This document shows positions 28,025 through 37,210 of a DNA stretch of 64,000 nt, in pieces. The DNA lies in contig NZ_JBMSEE010000005.1 of assembly GCF_049446155.1 (NCBI RefSeq), positions 124,001 through 188,000 of the forward strand, given 5' to 3'. The DNA is from Rivibacter sp049446155. Lineage in GTDB: Bacteria; Pseudomonadota; Gammaproteobacteria; Burkholderiales; Burkholderiaceae_C. Position 1 is the first letter of the stretch, and the number at the start of each line of letters is the position of its first letter. The notes beneath the pieces are model-generated. The model had not been told where the DNA came from. It made no database searches and was given only the letters and a program-made list of their open reading frames with translations. Both the position numbers and the translations under genes were made by a program.

Positions 28025-28954
28025 TCAAGCGGCGAGGGCGGCGGCGGGCTGGCCCGCGCCATGGCCGTTGCCGTGGGTGCCGGCGCTGCGATGCGCGTGC
28101 AAGGTGCTGAAGTACACATCCTCCAGCCCGGCCTCGACCGGCTCGAAGCCGGTGTCCGGCCGCGCGTCGGCCAGCACGTGGACCATCGGCTGGCCGCCGC
28201 GCAGGCGCGTGGCGATCACCGGCAGTCGCTCGCGCAGCGCGGGCAACTCGTCCTTGGGCACGCTCGCGCTCCACACGCGCCCACGCAGCTCGTCGATCAG
28301 CGCGCGCGGCGTGCCGGCGCGCACGATGCGCCCGCCCACCAGGATCGCCATGCGCGAGCACAGGTCGGTCACGTCGTCGACGATGTGCGTCGAGAGGATC
28401 ACGACGACGTTCTCGCCGATCTCGGCCAGCAGGTTGTTGAAGCGGTTGCGCTCTTCCGGGTCGAGCCCGGCGGTGGGCTCGTCAACGATGATCAGCCTCG
28501 GGTTGGCGATCAGCGCCTGCGCGATGCCGAAGCGCTGGCGCATGCCGCCGGAAAAGCCCGCGATCGCCTTCTTGCGCACCTCCCACAGGTTGACCTGCTG
28601 CAGCAGCGCCTCGACCGTTTCGCGCCGCTCGCCGCGCCCGGCCACGCCCTTGAGCACGGCCAGGTGGTCGAGCATGTCCCAGGCCGACACGCGCGGATAG
28701 ACGCCGAAGTCCTGCGGCAGGTAGCCCAGCGTCGCGCGCAGCTTCTCGGGCTCGGCGAGCACGTCGATGCCGTCGAAGCGGATCGCGCCCGCGCTGGGCA
28801 CCTGCAGCGTCGCCAGGCAGCGCATCAGCGAGGACTTGCCGGCGCCGTTGGGCCCGAGCAGGCCGAACATGCCGCGCGGGATCTCGAGCGTGACGTCGTC
28901 GAGCGCGCGGGTGCCGTTGGGGTAGGTGTGCGAAAGGCCGGAGATCGAGAGCAT
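28025..28954 (-). CDS. ABC transporter ATP-binding protein
   Basis: 309 residues. Walker A LLGPNGAGKSS, Q-loop LPQDFGVYP, signature FSGGMRQRFGIAQAL (SGGMRQR), Walker B LIIVDEPTAGLDPEER and the H-loop STHIVDD are complete. A C-terminal extension of about 90 residues, ending in a His/Gly-rich tail, is typical of ATPases partnered with ABC-2 permeases. First gene of the two-gene operon with the permease-peptidase fusion. AGGAG nine bases before ATG 28954. Confidence 0.93.
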   Translation of the reverse strand: MLSISGLSHTYPNGTRALDDVTLEIPRGMFGLLGPNGAGKSSLMRCLATLQVPSAGAIRFDGIDVLAEPEKLRATLGYLPQDFGVYPRVSAWDMLDHLAVLKGVAGRGERRETVEALLQQVNLWEVRKKAIAGFSGGMRQRFGIAQALIANPRLIIVDEPTAGLDPEERNRFNNLLAEIGENVVVILSTHIVDDVTDLCSRMAILVGGRIVRAGTPRALIDELRGRVWSASVPKDELPALRERLPVIATRLRGGQPMVHVLADARPDTGFEPVEAGLEDVYFSTLHAHRSAGTHGNGHGAGQPAAALAA

Positions 28955-29131
28955 CGGAGCGGCTCCTGGTGGGAACGGTCTTGGGAAGGCGCGGTGGCGC
29001 CCGGGCACAAGCCGCGCACTCTACGGCCGCACCCGCCGCCTGCGCATGGCCGATGTGATGAATCGACGCGCGGGCGGTGCGAACCGTGAGCCCCGCGCGA
29101 CGCGCTGCACTGCCTACACTTCGGATCCTCC

Positions 29132-30169
29132 ATGCGCATCGACGATCTCCGCCAACGCCTGCGCGCCCTCGGCGCCAAGCCCCGCCACGAGCAAAGCGTG
29201 CTCCGGCGCTGGGCCAACGCGCTGCCGATCGCCGAGCGCAGCCCGCGCGAGGGCATCCGTCCGCAAGCGCTCGCCGAGGCGCTGCCGGCGATCGAGGCCG
29301 AGCTGGCCGCGCTGGCAACGCTGCGCTCGGCGCACCCTGGCGAAGACGGCTCCGAGCGGCTGCTGGTCGCGCTGCAAGGCGGCGACACCGTCGAGTCGGT
29401 CCTGCTGCCGCGCGGCGGCCTGTGCGTGTCGTCGCAGGTCGGCTGCGCGGTCGGCTGCCGCTTCTGCATGACCGGCCGCGAAGGCCTGCTGCGCCAGCTC
29501 GGCAGCGCCGAGATCGTGGCCCAGGTCGCGCTGGCGCGGCGCCGCCGCGCGGTCACCAAGGTCGTGTTCATGGGCATGGGCGAGCCGGCCCACAACCTCG
29601 ACAACGTCGCCGAGGCGATCGAGCTGCTCGGCCACGAGGGCGGCATCGGCCACAAGAGCCTGGTGTTCTCGACGGTCGGCGATGCGCGCGTGTTCGAGCG
29701 CCTGCCGCAGATGCAGGTGAAGCCTGCGCTCGCGCTGTCGCTGCATTCCACGCTGCCCGAGCGCCGGGCCGAACTGCTGCCGCGCGCGCCGCGCATCGAC
29801 CCGGCCGAGCTGGTCGAGCTCGGCGAGCGCTACGCGCGCGCCACCGGCTACCCGATCCAGTTCCAGTGGACGCTGCTCGAAGGCGTCAACGACGGGCCGG
29901 AAGAGATCGAGGGCATCGCACGCCTGCTCGCCGGCAAGTACGCGGTGATGAACATGATCCCGTACAACAGCGTGCCCGATCTGCCGTACCGCCGGCCGTC
30001 GTGGGAGCGCGCGGCCGAGATCGCGCGCACGCTGCACCGACGCGGCGTGCTGACCAAGCTGCGGCACTCGGCGGGGCAGGACGTGGACGGCGGCTGCGGG
30101 CAGCTGCGGGCGCGCGAGCTGGGACCCAGGCTCGCCGAGAAGCGCATCGCGATCCGCGCGGCGTCATAG
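29132..30169 (+). CDS. Radical SAM RNA methyltransferase, RlmN/Cfr family
   Basis: 345 residues. The radical SAM cluster motif CAVGCRFC (about 105-112), GMGEPAHNLDNV, STVGDARVFERLPQ and the C-terminal RHSAGQDVDGGCGQL with the methyl-carrying cysteine are all present, so it should methylate an adenine C2 in RNA as RlmN does (23S A2503, some tRNAs). The N-terminal recognition domain is shorter and more divergent than in housekeeping RlmN, and MIPYN-S replaces the usual PYNP, so it may be a second paralogue with a different RNA target. Confidence 0.8.
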   Translation: MRIDDLRQRLRALGAKPRHEQSVLRRWANALPIAERSPREGIRPQALAEALPAIEAELAALATLRSAHPGEDGSERLLVALQGGDTVESVLLPRGGLCVSSQVGCAVGCRFCMTGREGLLRQLGSAEIVAQVALARRRRAVTKVVFMGMGEPAHNLDNVAEAIELLGHEGGIGHKSLVFSTVGDARVFERLPQMQVKPALALSLHSTLPERRAELLPRAPRIDPAELVELGERYARATGYPIQFQWTLLEGVNDGPEEIEGIARLLAGKYAVMNMIPYNSVPDLPYRRPSWERAAEIARTLHRRGVLTKLRHSAGQDVDGGCGQLRARELGPRLAEKRIAIRAAS

Positions 30170-30319
30170 GTCGCGGCTTCGCGGGCCGGCCTCCACCGCC
30201 GTACTGAGGCGCGAGCACCACATGGCCGCCTCGATGGCGTGCGGGGCTCTTACAGTCGCGGCGCGGCCATGCCGCTGTGGAGCCGTACCGGCCCATCACA
30301 ACCCGAGGAGGAACCCACC

Positions 30320-30754
30320 ATGATCCGTTTCGTCGCCGCCGCTGCGGTCGCCTTGGCACTCACCGGATGCGCATCCGTCCCCATGGGCGACGCCAAGCAA
30401 GACGCCGCGCTGAAGACGTTTTCCGTGCCGGCCGACAAGGCCGGCATCTACATCTATCGCAACGAGACGATGGGCGCGGCGGTGAAGATGGACGTCGCCA
30501 TCGACGGCGCCCCGATCGGCCAGACGGCTGCCAACACCTTCCTCTACAAGGAGGTCGCACCCGGCAAGCACGTCGTCACCTCCAAGGCCGAGAACACCGA
30601 CCAGCTCGAGGTGGACGCCAAGCCCGGAACGCTCACCTACATCTGGCAGGAGGTGAAGATGGGCGTGCTCTATGCGCGCACCAAGCTCCATCTCGTCAGC
30701 GAGGCGGACGGCAAGAAGGGCGTCACCGAAACCAAGCTCGCGGTCAGCAACTGA
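30320..30754 (+). CDS. DUF2846 family lipoprotein
   Basis: 144 residues. Signal peptide with lipobox LTGC, then AGIYIYRNE and TFLYKEVAPGKHVVTSKAEN, hallmarks of the DUF2846 beta-sandwich domain. Function unknown, envelope-located. AGGAGGAA precedes ATG 30320. Confidence 0.85.
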   Translation: MIRFVAAAAVALALTGCASVPMGDAKQDAALKTFSVPADKAGIYIYRNETMGAAVKMDVAIDGAPIGQTAANTFLYKEVAPGKHVVTSKAENTDQLEVDAKPGTLTYIWQEVKMGVLYARTKLHLVSEADGKKGVTETKLAVSN

Positions 30755-30779
30755 CCGGCCCTCGCAGCGAGACAGGCAA

Positions 30780-30810
30780 GCTCCCTCGCCCGTGTGCGGG
30801 AGAGGGAGAA
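30780..30810. repeat. Dispersed intergenic palindromic repeat (copy 6)
   Basis: CTCCCTCGCCCGTGTGCGGG then AGAGGGAG; short version of the repeat family, between two convergent genes. Confidence 0.55.
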
Positions 30811-30812
30811 CT

Positions 30813-32513
30813 TCAGCGCTGCGCCTCGCGCGCCAGGTGCGCGTGGATGCTCGCCACCACCGCGGCGCCTTCGCCGATCGCGCCGCCCACGCGCTTGACC
30901 GAGCCCGAGCGCACGTCGCCCACCGCGAACACGCCGGGCAGGCTCGACTCGAGCTGGTCGCGCCAGCCGCTGCCGTCGCTCGCCTTGCTGCACGAGCGGC
31001 CGGTGACGACGAAGCCCGCCGCGTCGAGCTCGATGCCGCAGCTCTTGATGCACTCCGTCTCGGGCTCGGCGCCGATGAAGAGAAAGAGATTGCGCAAGGC
31101 GCGCCGCTCCGTCTCGCCGCTGCGCCGATCGCGCCAGGTCACCGCCTCCAGGCCGGAGCCGGTCGAGCCTTCGAGCGCGCAGACCTCCTTGTGGCGCAGC
31201 AGCTCGATGTTGGGCGTCGACTCGATGCGGTCGATCAGGTAGCGCGACATCGTCGCGGCCAGCCCGTCGCCGCGCACCAGGATCGAGACCTTGCGCGCGT
31301 GGCTTGCCAGGTACACCGCCGCCTGGCCGGCCGAGTTGCCGCCGCCGACCAGGGCCACGTCCTGGTTGGCGCAGATGCGCGCCTCGATCGGCGAGGCCCA
31401 GAACCACACGCCGCGGCCCTCGTAGGGCGCGACGTTGTCCAGCCCCAGGCGGCGGTAGCGCGCGCCGGTCGCGATGACCACCGTGCGCGCGCGGATGCGC
31501 CGGCCGTCGCGCAGGCGCACCGCGTACTCGCCCTCGGGCACGTCGGGCGCGCTGTCGGCGCAGTCGAGTGCGCAGACCTCGGCCGGGATCAGCATCTCGG
31601 CGCCGAACTTCTGCGCCTGCACGTAGGCGCGCCCGGCCAGCGCCTGGCCCGAGATGCCGGTCGGAAAGCCGAGGTAGTTCTCGATGCGCGCACTCGCGCC
31701 GGCCTGGCCGCCGAAGTGGCGGCAGTCCATCACGATCACGCGCAGGCCCTCGGAGGCGGCGTAGACCGCGGCCGCCAGGCCGGCGGGGCCGGCACCGATG
31801 ATGGCCACGTCGTGCAGTTCGTCGTGCTCGACCGAGTCGACCATGCCGATGCACTTGGCGAGCTGCTCATCGTCGGGGTTGAGCAGCACCGCGCCGCCGG
31901 GGCACACCGCGATCACGTCGTCGCGCCCGCTTCGCATCTGCTCGGCGATCAGGCGCGCGTTGTCGTTGCCCTGCGCGCACAGCAGCTGGTGCGGGTAGCC
32001 GTTGCGGCGCAGGAAGTTCTGCAGACGCACCGCGTGCGGCGAGCTGGCGATGCCGATCAGCACCACGCCGCTGGCGCCGGCCTCGATCAGCGCCACGCGG
32101 CGCAGGATCAGCGCGCGCGTGATGCGCTCGCCGAGCTCGGCCTCGGCGATCAGCAGCGCGCGCAGCTGCGGCGGCTCGATCAGCAGGGCTTCGACCTCGC
32201 CCTCGGCGTGGATGTCCACCAGCGCCGGGCGCCCCGACAGCTGGCCGACCTCGGCGAGGAACTCGCCTGCGCCCTGGCGCACGATCGGCACCACGCGCCC
32301 GAGCCCGTCGCGCTGGGTGATGGACACCACGCCGTCGAGCAGGACGAACATGCCGGGCGCCGGCTCGCCGGCCTTGAACAGCGCCTCGCCGGAGGCGAAG
32401 TGGCGGCAGTCGCCGAAGCGGCTGATGCGCGCGATGTCGCCCTCGTCGAGCGAGGGAAACATCTGCTCGCGGCGGGTATCGATGGTGCGCGAAGCGGCTG
32501 CGGCGGTCGACAC
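30813..32513 (-). CDS. FAD-dependent oxidoreductase with N-terminal cyclic-nucleotide-binding domain
   Basis: 566 residues. N-terminal Crp-type cNMP-binding fold (about 25-140, GEALFKAGEPAPGMFVLLDG), a linker thioredoxin-like segment (about 150-225), then a thioredoxin-reductase-like flavoprotein (VAIIGAGPAGLAAAVYAA, GGGNSAGQAAVYLA for NADPH, VFAVGDVRSG). The CATC redox pair of true thioredoxin reductases is absent: the region reads GRGVWFWASPIEAR. It is therefore unlikely to reduce thioredoxin by the usual route. Start GTG 32513 has GGGAG upstream and yields a complete domain; open frame beyond it is antisense to nfeD. Confidence 0.85.
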   Translation of the reverse strand: MSTAAAASRTIDTRREQMFPSLDEGDIARISRFGDCRHFASGEALFKAGEPAPGMFVLLDGVVSITQRDGLGRVVPIVRQGAGEFLAEVGQLSGRPALVDIHAEGEVEALLIEPPQLRALLIAEAELGERITRALILRRVALIEAGASGVVLIGIASSPHAVRLQNFLRRNGYPHQLLCAQGNDNARLIAEQMRSGRDDVIAVCPGGAVLLNPDDEQLAKCIGMVDSVEHDELHDVAIIGAGPAGLAAAVYAASEGLRVIVMDCRHFGGQAGASARIENYLGFPTGISGQALAGRAYVQAQKFGAEMLIPAEVCALDCADSAPDVPEGEYAVRLRDGRRIRARTVVIATGARYRRLGLDNVAPYEGRGVWFWASPIEARICANQDVALVGGGNSAGQAAVYLASHARKVSILVRGDGLAATMSRYLIDRIESTPNIELLRHKEVCALEGSTGSGLEAVTWRDRRSGETERRALRNLFLFIGAEPETECIKSCGIELDAAGFVVTGRSCSKASDGSGWRDQLESSLPGVFAVGDVRSGSVKRVGGAIGEGAAVVASIHAHLAREAQR

Positions 32514-32690
32514 GGTGCGCTCTCCCGGCTGGGTTGCAGGCGAGCAGGGATTCTGCGCCGCGCGGCCGCACTTGCGCACCGGCCGCAAGGGGCAGGCGAG
32601 GGCCAGGCGATCAGGGGGTGACCCTGTCGCGCTGACAGGCTTGCTTCGGGCGTCCAATGGGCGCCAGGGGGCTCCTCCCATGCGCCGTCC

Positions 32691-34082
32691 ATGACCCACG
32701 CCCAGGCTCATCGCAGCGCCGCGGTTCGCTTGCCCGCGCTGGCCGTCGCCTTCGTGGCCGCGCTCGTGCTGGCGCTGGCCGCGTCGGCGACGTCCGCGGC
32801 GCCGGTGTTCGTGCTCGAGCTGCACGACGCGATCGGACCGGCCAGCGCCGACTACACGGTGCGCGGGCTCGCCAAGGCCGCCAAGGCCGGCGCGCCGCTG
32901 GTGGTGATCGAGATCGACACGCCGGGCGGGCTCGACACCTCGATGCGCCAGATCATCCAGGCCATCCTCGCCTCGCCGGTGCCGGTGGCGGTCTACGTGA
33001 GCCCGGAAGGCGCGCGCGCCGCGAGCGCCGGCACCTACATCCTCTATGCCGCGCATGTGGCGGCAATGGCGCCGTCCACGACGCTGGGCGCGGCAACGCC
33101 GGTGGCGATCGGCATGCCGGGCGGCGGCGAGAAGCCGCCGGCGGCCTCCGCGCCGGCGTCGGCGCCGGCCGATGCGATGACCGCCAAGCAGGTGAACGAC
33201 GCCGCCGCGTTCATCCGCGGCCTCGCGCAGCAGCGCGGCCGCAATGCCGAATGGGCCGAGCGCGCGGTGCGCGAAGCGGTGAGCCTGACCGCCAACGAGG
33301 CGCTGCGCGAGCGCGTGATCGACGTCGTGGCGGCCGACCTGCCCGATCTGCTGGCCAAGCTCGACGGGCGCAGCGTGCGCGTGCACGGCCAGGAGGCCCG
33401 GCTCGCGCTCAAGGGCCTGCCGATCGAGCTGCTGCGCCCCGACTGGCGCCAGCGCCTGCTGGCGGTGATCACGCACCCGAGCGTCGCGCTGATCCTGATG
33501 ATGCTGGGCATCTACGGCCTGCTGTTCGAGTTCTCGTCGCCCGGCACGGTGCTGCCGGGCACGGTGGGCGCGATCTGCCTGCTGCTGGCGCTGTTCGCGC
33601 TGCAGCTGCTGCCGGTCAACTACGCCGGACTGGGCCTGATCGTGCTGGGCATCGCGCTGCTGATCGGCGAGCTGATGGCGCCGAGCTTCGGCGTGCTGGG
33701 CATCGGCGGCATCGTGGCCTTCGTCGCCGGCGGCCTGCTGCTGTTCGACAGCGACGTGCCGGGTTTCGGCGCGCCGGTGGCGCTGATCGTCAGCCTGGCC
33801 GTCACGTCGGCGGCGCTGGTGCTGCTCGGCGGCGGCATGGTGCTGCGTGCGCGCAAGCGCCCGGTGGTGAGCGGACGCGAGGCGCTGCTCGGCAGCGTCG
33901 GCGAAGTGCTGGCCTTGCAGGACGGCCAGGCCTGGGCGCAGGTGCATGGCGAGCGCTGGCGCGTGAGCAGCGGCGTCCCCCTGGCGCCGGGCCAGCGCGT
34001 GCGCGTGGTCGCGGTGCGCGGCCTCACGCTCGACGTGCAGATCGAACCAGCGGAACAACGCGAACAAGGAGCCCGACCATGA
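32691..34082 (+). CDS. NfeD family membrane serine protease
   Basis: 463 residues. Signal/anchor helix, then a ClpP-class protease domain (about 40-225): IDTPGGLDTSM, catalytic serine in ARAASAGTYI and the lysine in MTAKQVNDAAAFIR. Four to five membrane helices (about 260-395) and a C-terminal OB-fold NfeD domain (GSVGEVLALQDGQAWAQV) follow. NfeD proteases cleave or regulate partner stomatins; its stop overlaps the slipin start by four bases, the standard nfeD-stomatin operon. Confidence 0.93.
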   Translation: MTHAQAHRSAAVRLPALAVAFVAALVLALAASATSAAPVFVLELHDAIGPASADYTVRGLAKAAKAGAPLVVIEIDTPGGLDTSMRQIIQAILASPVPVAVYVSPEGARAASAGTYILYAAHVAAMAPSTTLGAATPVAIGMPGGGEKPPAASAPASAPADAMTAKQVNDAAAFIRGLAQQRGRNAEWAERAVREAVSLTANEALRERVIDVVAADLPDLLAKLDGRSVRVHGQEARLALKGLPIELLRPDWRQRLLAVITHPSVALILMMLGIYGLLFEFSSPGTVLPGTVGAICLLLALFALQLLPVNYAGLGLIVLGIALLIGELMAPSFGVLGIGGIVAFVAGGLLLFDSDVPGFGAPVALIVSLAVTSAALVLLGGGMVLRARKRPVVSGREALLGSVGEVLALQDGQAWAQVHGERWRVSSGVPLAPGQRVRVVAVRGLTLDVQIEPAEQREQGARP

Positions 34083-34858
34083 TCCTGGACCTCAACATCG
34101 GCCTCGGCAGCGCGCTGGTGCTGCTGGTGTTCCTGGTGCTCAGCGCCTTGCGCGTGCTGCGCGAGTACGAGCGCGGCGTGGTGTTCCAGCTCGGGCGCTT
34201 CTGGCGCGTCAAGGGGCCGGGCCTGGTGCTGGTGATCCCGGGCATCCAGCAGCTGGTGCGCGTGGACCTGCGCGTCGTGACGATGGACGTGCCGCCGCAG
34301 GACGTGATCTCGCGCGACAACGTCTCGGTCAAGGTCAACGCGGTCGTGTTCTTTCGCGTCGTCGACCCGCAGCGCGCGATCATCGTGGTCGAGAACTTCC
34401 TGATGGCGACCAGCCAGCTCGCGCAGACCACGCTGCGCGTCGTGCTCGGCAAGCACGAGCTCGACGAGATGCTCGCCGAGCGCGAGCGCCTCAACCAGGA
34501 CGTGCAGCAGATCCTCGACGCGCAGACCGACGCCTGGGGCATCAAGGTCACCAATGTCGAGATCAAGCACATCGACCTCAACGAGTCGATGGTGCGCGCG
34601 ATCGCGCGCCAGGCCGAGGCCGAGCGCGAGCGGCGCGCCAAGGTGATCCACGCCGAAGGCGAGAAGCAGGCCGCCGAGGCCCTGCTCGAGGCGGCGCGCC
34701 GCCTGGCCCAGCAGCCCGAGGCGATGCAGCTGCGCTACCTGCAGACCATGACCCAGGTCGCCGGCGACCGCGCCTCGACCATCGTGTTCCCGCTGCCGCT
34801 GGACCTCTTGAGCCGGCTGCTGGACAGGCCCGGCGACGACAAGCCGTCACCCGGCTGA
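34079..34858 (+). CDS. Slipin family protein (stomatin-like, SPFH domain)
   Basis: 259 residues. One N-terminal membrane helix (about 6-26), SPFH/band-7 domain (EYERGVVFQLGRFWRVKGPG, VDPQRAIIVVENFLMATSQL) and a C-terminal coiled coil with an AEAERERRAKVIHAEGE segment and a hydrophobic end. Forms membrane microdomain oligomers. ATG overlaps the nfeD stop (ATGA), so it is cotranslated with and probably the substrate or scaffold of the NfeD protease. Confidence 0.93.
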   Translation: MILDLNIGLGSALVLLVFLVLSALRVLREYERGVVFQLGRFWRVKGPGLVLVIPGIQQLVRVDLRVVTMDVPPQDVISRDNVSVKVNAVVFFRVVDPQRAIIVVENFLMATSQLAQTTLRVVLGKHELDEMLAERERLNQDVQQILDAQTDAWGIKVTNVEIKHIDLNESMVRAIARQAEAERERRAKVIHAEGEKQAAEALLEAARRLAQQPEAMQLRYLQTMTQVAGDRASTIVFPLPLDLLSRLLDRPGDDKPSPG

Positions 34859-34907
34859 GCCACACTGCGAGCCGTCGCGCGATCTCGCCGCGCGAGCGAG
34901 CGTTGCG

Positions 34908-36215
34908 ATGGCCTTGTTTCCCCAGGATGCCCTCGAGCCCGGCGTGCGCAAGCGCGAGGTGTTCGGCTGGGCGATGTACGACTTCGCGAACTCGGGCTAC
35001 ACCACGGTGGTGCTCACCGCGGTGTTCAACGCCTATTTCGTCGGCGTGGTCGCCGGCGGCGCCGACTGGGCCACGCTGGCCTGGACGCTGACGATCGCGG
35101 TCTCCAGCGCGGTGGTGATGCTCACGCTGCCCGCGCTGGGCGCGTGGGCCGACCTGCGCGGCGCGAAGAAGAAGCTGCTGGCGCTGTTCACCGCCGCCTG
35201 CGTGCTCGGCACCGCGGCGCTGGCGGCGGTGGGGCCCGGCGACCTGTGGCTCGCGGTGCTGGCGGTCGCGGTGTCGAACATCGCTTTCTCGTACGGCGAA
35301 TCGATGATCGCGGCCTTCCTGCCCGAACTGGCGCGGCGCGAGGCGCTGGGCCGCGTCTCCGGCTGGGGCTGGAGCTTCGGCTACCTGGGCGGCATGCTGG
35401 CGCTAGGCGCGAGCCTCGCGTGGGTGCTGGCGGCGCAGGCGCGCGGCCAGACCGCGGCGCAGTTCGTGCCGGTCACGATGCTGATCACCGCCGGCATCTA
35501 CGCGCTGGCCGCGCAGGCCACCTTTGCGCTGCTGCGCGAGCGTGCGCAGCCGCAGCCCGAGGCCAGGCACGGCCACGGCATTGCCGCGTCGCTGCGCCGC
35601 CTGGCCGACACCTGGCGCGAAGCGCAGCACTACCGCGACTTCGCGTGGCTCCTGGCCTGCGGCGCGTGCTACCAGGCGGGCATCTCGGTCGTGATCACGC
35701 TGGCCGCGGTGTATGCCGAGCAGGCGATGGGCTTCAAGCAGGCGCAGACCATGATGCTGGTGTTCCTGGTCAACATCGCGGCGGCACTCGGCGCGTTCGG
35801 CTTCGGCTACGGGCAGGACCGGCTGGGCCATCGCCGCGCGCTCGCGCTCACGCTGGCCGGCTGGGTGCTGATGACCGTGCTGGCCGCGCTGGCCACCGGG
35901 CCGGCGCTGTTCTGGGTGGCCGCGGTGATCGCCGGACTGTGCATGGGCTCGAGCCAGTCGGCCGGCCGCGCGATGGTCGGCCTGCTGGCACCGGTGACGC
36001 GGCGCGCCGAGTTCTTTGCCTTGTGGACCTTCGCGACCCGCGCCTCGGTGATCGTCGGGCCGATGACCTATGGCCTCATCACCTGGCTGACCGGCGGCAA
36101 CCACCGCGTCGCGATCCTCAGCACGGCGGTGTTCTTCGTCGGTGGTTGGGTGCTGCTGCGGCAGGTGGACACCGACCGCGGGGCGGCGAGGGCACAGGCG
36201 CCCGAACCGGCGTGA
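34908..36215 (+). CDS. MFS transporter, UMF1 (Atg22-like) family
   Basis: 435 residues with about 12 helices. VFGWAMYDFANSGYTTVVLT is the diagnostic start of UMF1/Atg22-like transporters, and LGRVSGWGWSFGYLGGMLAL and MGSSQSAGRAMVGLLAP are further family motifs. Vacuolar Atg22 exports amino acids; the bacterial substrate is unknown. Stands alone after the nfeD-slipin operon. Confidence 0.85.
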   Translation: MALFPQDALEPGVRKREVFGWAMYDFANSGYTTVVLTAVFNAYFVGVVAGGADWATLAWTLTIAVSSAVVMLTLPALGAWADLRGAKKKLLALFTAACVLGTAALAAVGPGDLWLAVLAVAVSNIAFSYGESMIAAFLPELARREALGRVSGWGWSFGYLGGMLALGASLAWVLAAQARGQTAAQFVPVTMLITAGIYALAAQATFALLRERAQPQPEARHGHGIAASLRRLADTWREAQHYRDFAWLLACGACYQAGISVVITLAAVYAEQAMGFKQAQTMMLVFLVNIAAALGAFGFGYGQDRLGHRRALALTLAGWVLMTVLAALATGPALFWVAAVIAGLCMGSSQSAGRAMVGLLAPVTRRAEFFALWTFATRASVIVGPMTYGLITWLTGGNHRVAILSTAVFFVGGWVLLRQVDTDRGAARAQAPEPA

Positions 36216-36236
36216 GGGACCACGACTCGCCTTCTT

Positions 36237-36263
36237 GTACTTCCTCTGTTTGAAAGGTAGTAC
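36237..36263. repeat. Inverted repeat over the expected start of the nucleotidyltransferase gene
   Basis: GTACTTCCT (36237-36245) and AGGTAGTAC (36255-36263) are inverted copies with one mismatch, nine-base spacer. It overlaps the only plausible start region of the next gene. Confidence 0.5.
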
Positions 36264-37210
36264 CGGCCGACCTGCCCGGCGGCTTCACGCGCAAGCAGCT
36301 GAACGGGCGCGCCTACGTCTACTACCAGCGCAAGGACCCGGCGGGGCGGCCGATCCAGCAGTACGTCGGCCCCGACGACGAGGTCACGCGCCGGCTGATG
36401 GCGGCGGCGAACGACGAGTCCGCGGCTCGGGCCCGCGAGCATCTGCGCGGCCTGGTCGGCGCGGCCGAGGCGCTGGGCTGCTACACGGTGGTGCCGAAGC
36501 ACTTCCGCGTGCTGCAACGGCTGGCCGACCACGGCGTCTTCGCCGCCGGCGCGATCGTCGTCGGCACACATGCCTTCCTGGGCTACCAGAACCTGCTCGG
36601 CGTGCGCTGGGCCGACGCCGGCAGCACGGTGGACCTCGACTTCGCCGATCCAGGACGCAATGTCTCGCTGGCGCTCGCGCCCGACGCCCGGGTCGATGCG
36701 CACTCGGCGGTCGACTCGCTGCGCATGGGCTTCGTGCCGGTCAAACAGGGCACGCGCTACGTCAAGCCCGACGAGCCCGACTTCGATCTCGACTGGCTGA
36801 CCGTTCGCACGCGCCAGGGCGACGCGCCCGTGCGCTGCGAGGCGCTGAACGTGTGGCTCCAGCCGCTGCGCTTCATGGAGCTCTCGCTGGAGGCGCCAGT
36901 GCCGGCCGCGCTGATGAGCAGCAGCGCCGCGGTCGTGGTCAACCTGCCGCGTCCCGAGGTCTATGCCGTCCACAAGCTGCTGGTGCTGACCGAACGCAGC
37001 GACGACCAGGCCTCGAAGGCGCGCAAGGATCTCGCGCAGGCCGCCGCGCTGCTCGCCTGCTTCGTCGAGCGCGACCCCGACGCACTGCGCGAGGTCCTGC
37101 ACGCCACGCGCGAGCGCGGGCCGGCCTGGCGCAGCGGATTGGACAAGGGCCTCAGGCGGCTGCGCGGACCGTACGCCGACGTGCATCGTGCCATCGAGGC
37201 GCTGGCGTGA
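36254..37210 (+). CDS. GSU2403-type nucleotidyltransferase-fold protein (start unresolved)
   Basis: About 319 residues in the open frame. LPGGFTRKQLNGRAYVYYQR is the conserved N-terminus; VVVGTHAFLGYQNLLGVRW is close to GAIVVGTHAF typical of the family's nucleotidyltransferase fold, and STVDLDFAD supplies the metal aspartates (DLDFA). Homologues are often seen as stand-alone or toxin-antitoxin-like genes. The frame opens after a TGA at 36251 with no ATG, GTG or TTG before the conserved part; CTG at 36272 or ATG 36398 (which would delete it) are the only options. TTG-AAA at 36250 is one base out of frame, suggesting a one-base insertion in the A-run. Confidence 0.7.
   Translation, partial: KVVPADLPGGFTRKQLNGRAYVYYQRKDPAGRPIQQYVGPDDEVTRRLMAAANDESAARAREHLRGLVGAAEALGCYTVVPKHFRVLQRLADHGVFAAGAIVVGTHAFLGYQNLLGVRWADAGSTVDLDFADPGRNVSLALAPDARVDAHSAVDSLRMGFVPVKQGTRYVKPDEPDFDLDWLTVRTRQGDAPVRCEALNVWLQPLRFMELSLEAPVPAALMSSSAAVVVNLPRPEVYAVHKLLVLTERSDDQASKARKDLAQAAALLACFVERDPDALREVLHATRERGPAWRSGLDKGLRRLRGPYADVHRAIEALA

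Noticed and set aside
24796..28110. Very long plus-strand open frame opposite the ABC permease-M1 fusion
   Set aside because: Low-complexity Arg/Gln/His-rich sequence without motifs; antisense shadow of a well-supported gene.
32514..34067. N-terminal extension of the cNMP-flavoprotein frame by about 500 codons
   Set aside because: Entirely antisense to nfeD, no motifs; GTG at 32513 with a Shine-Dalgarno gives a complete protein.
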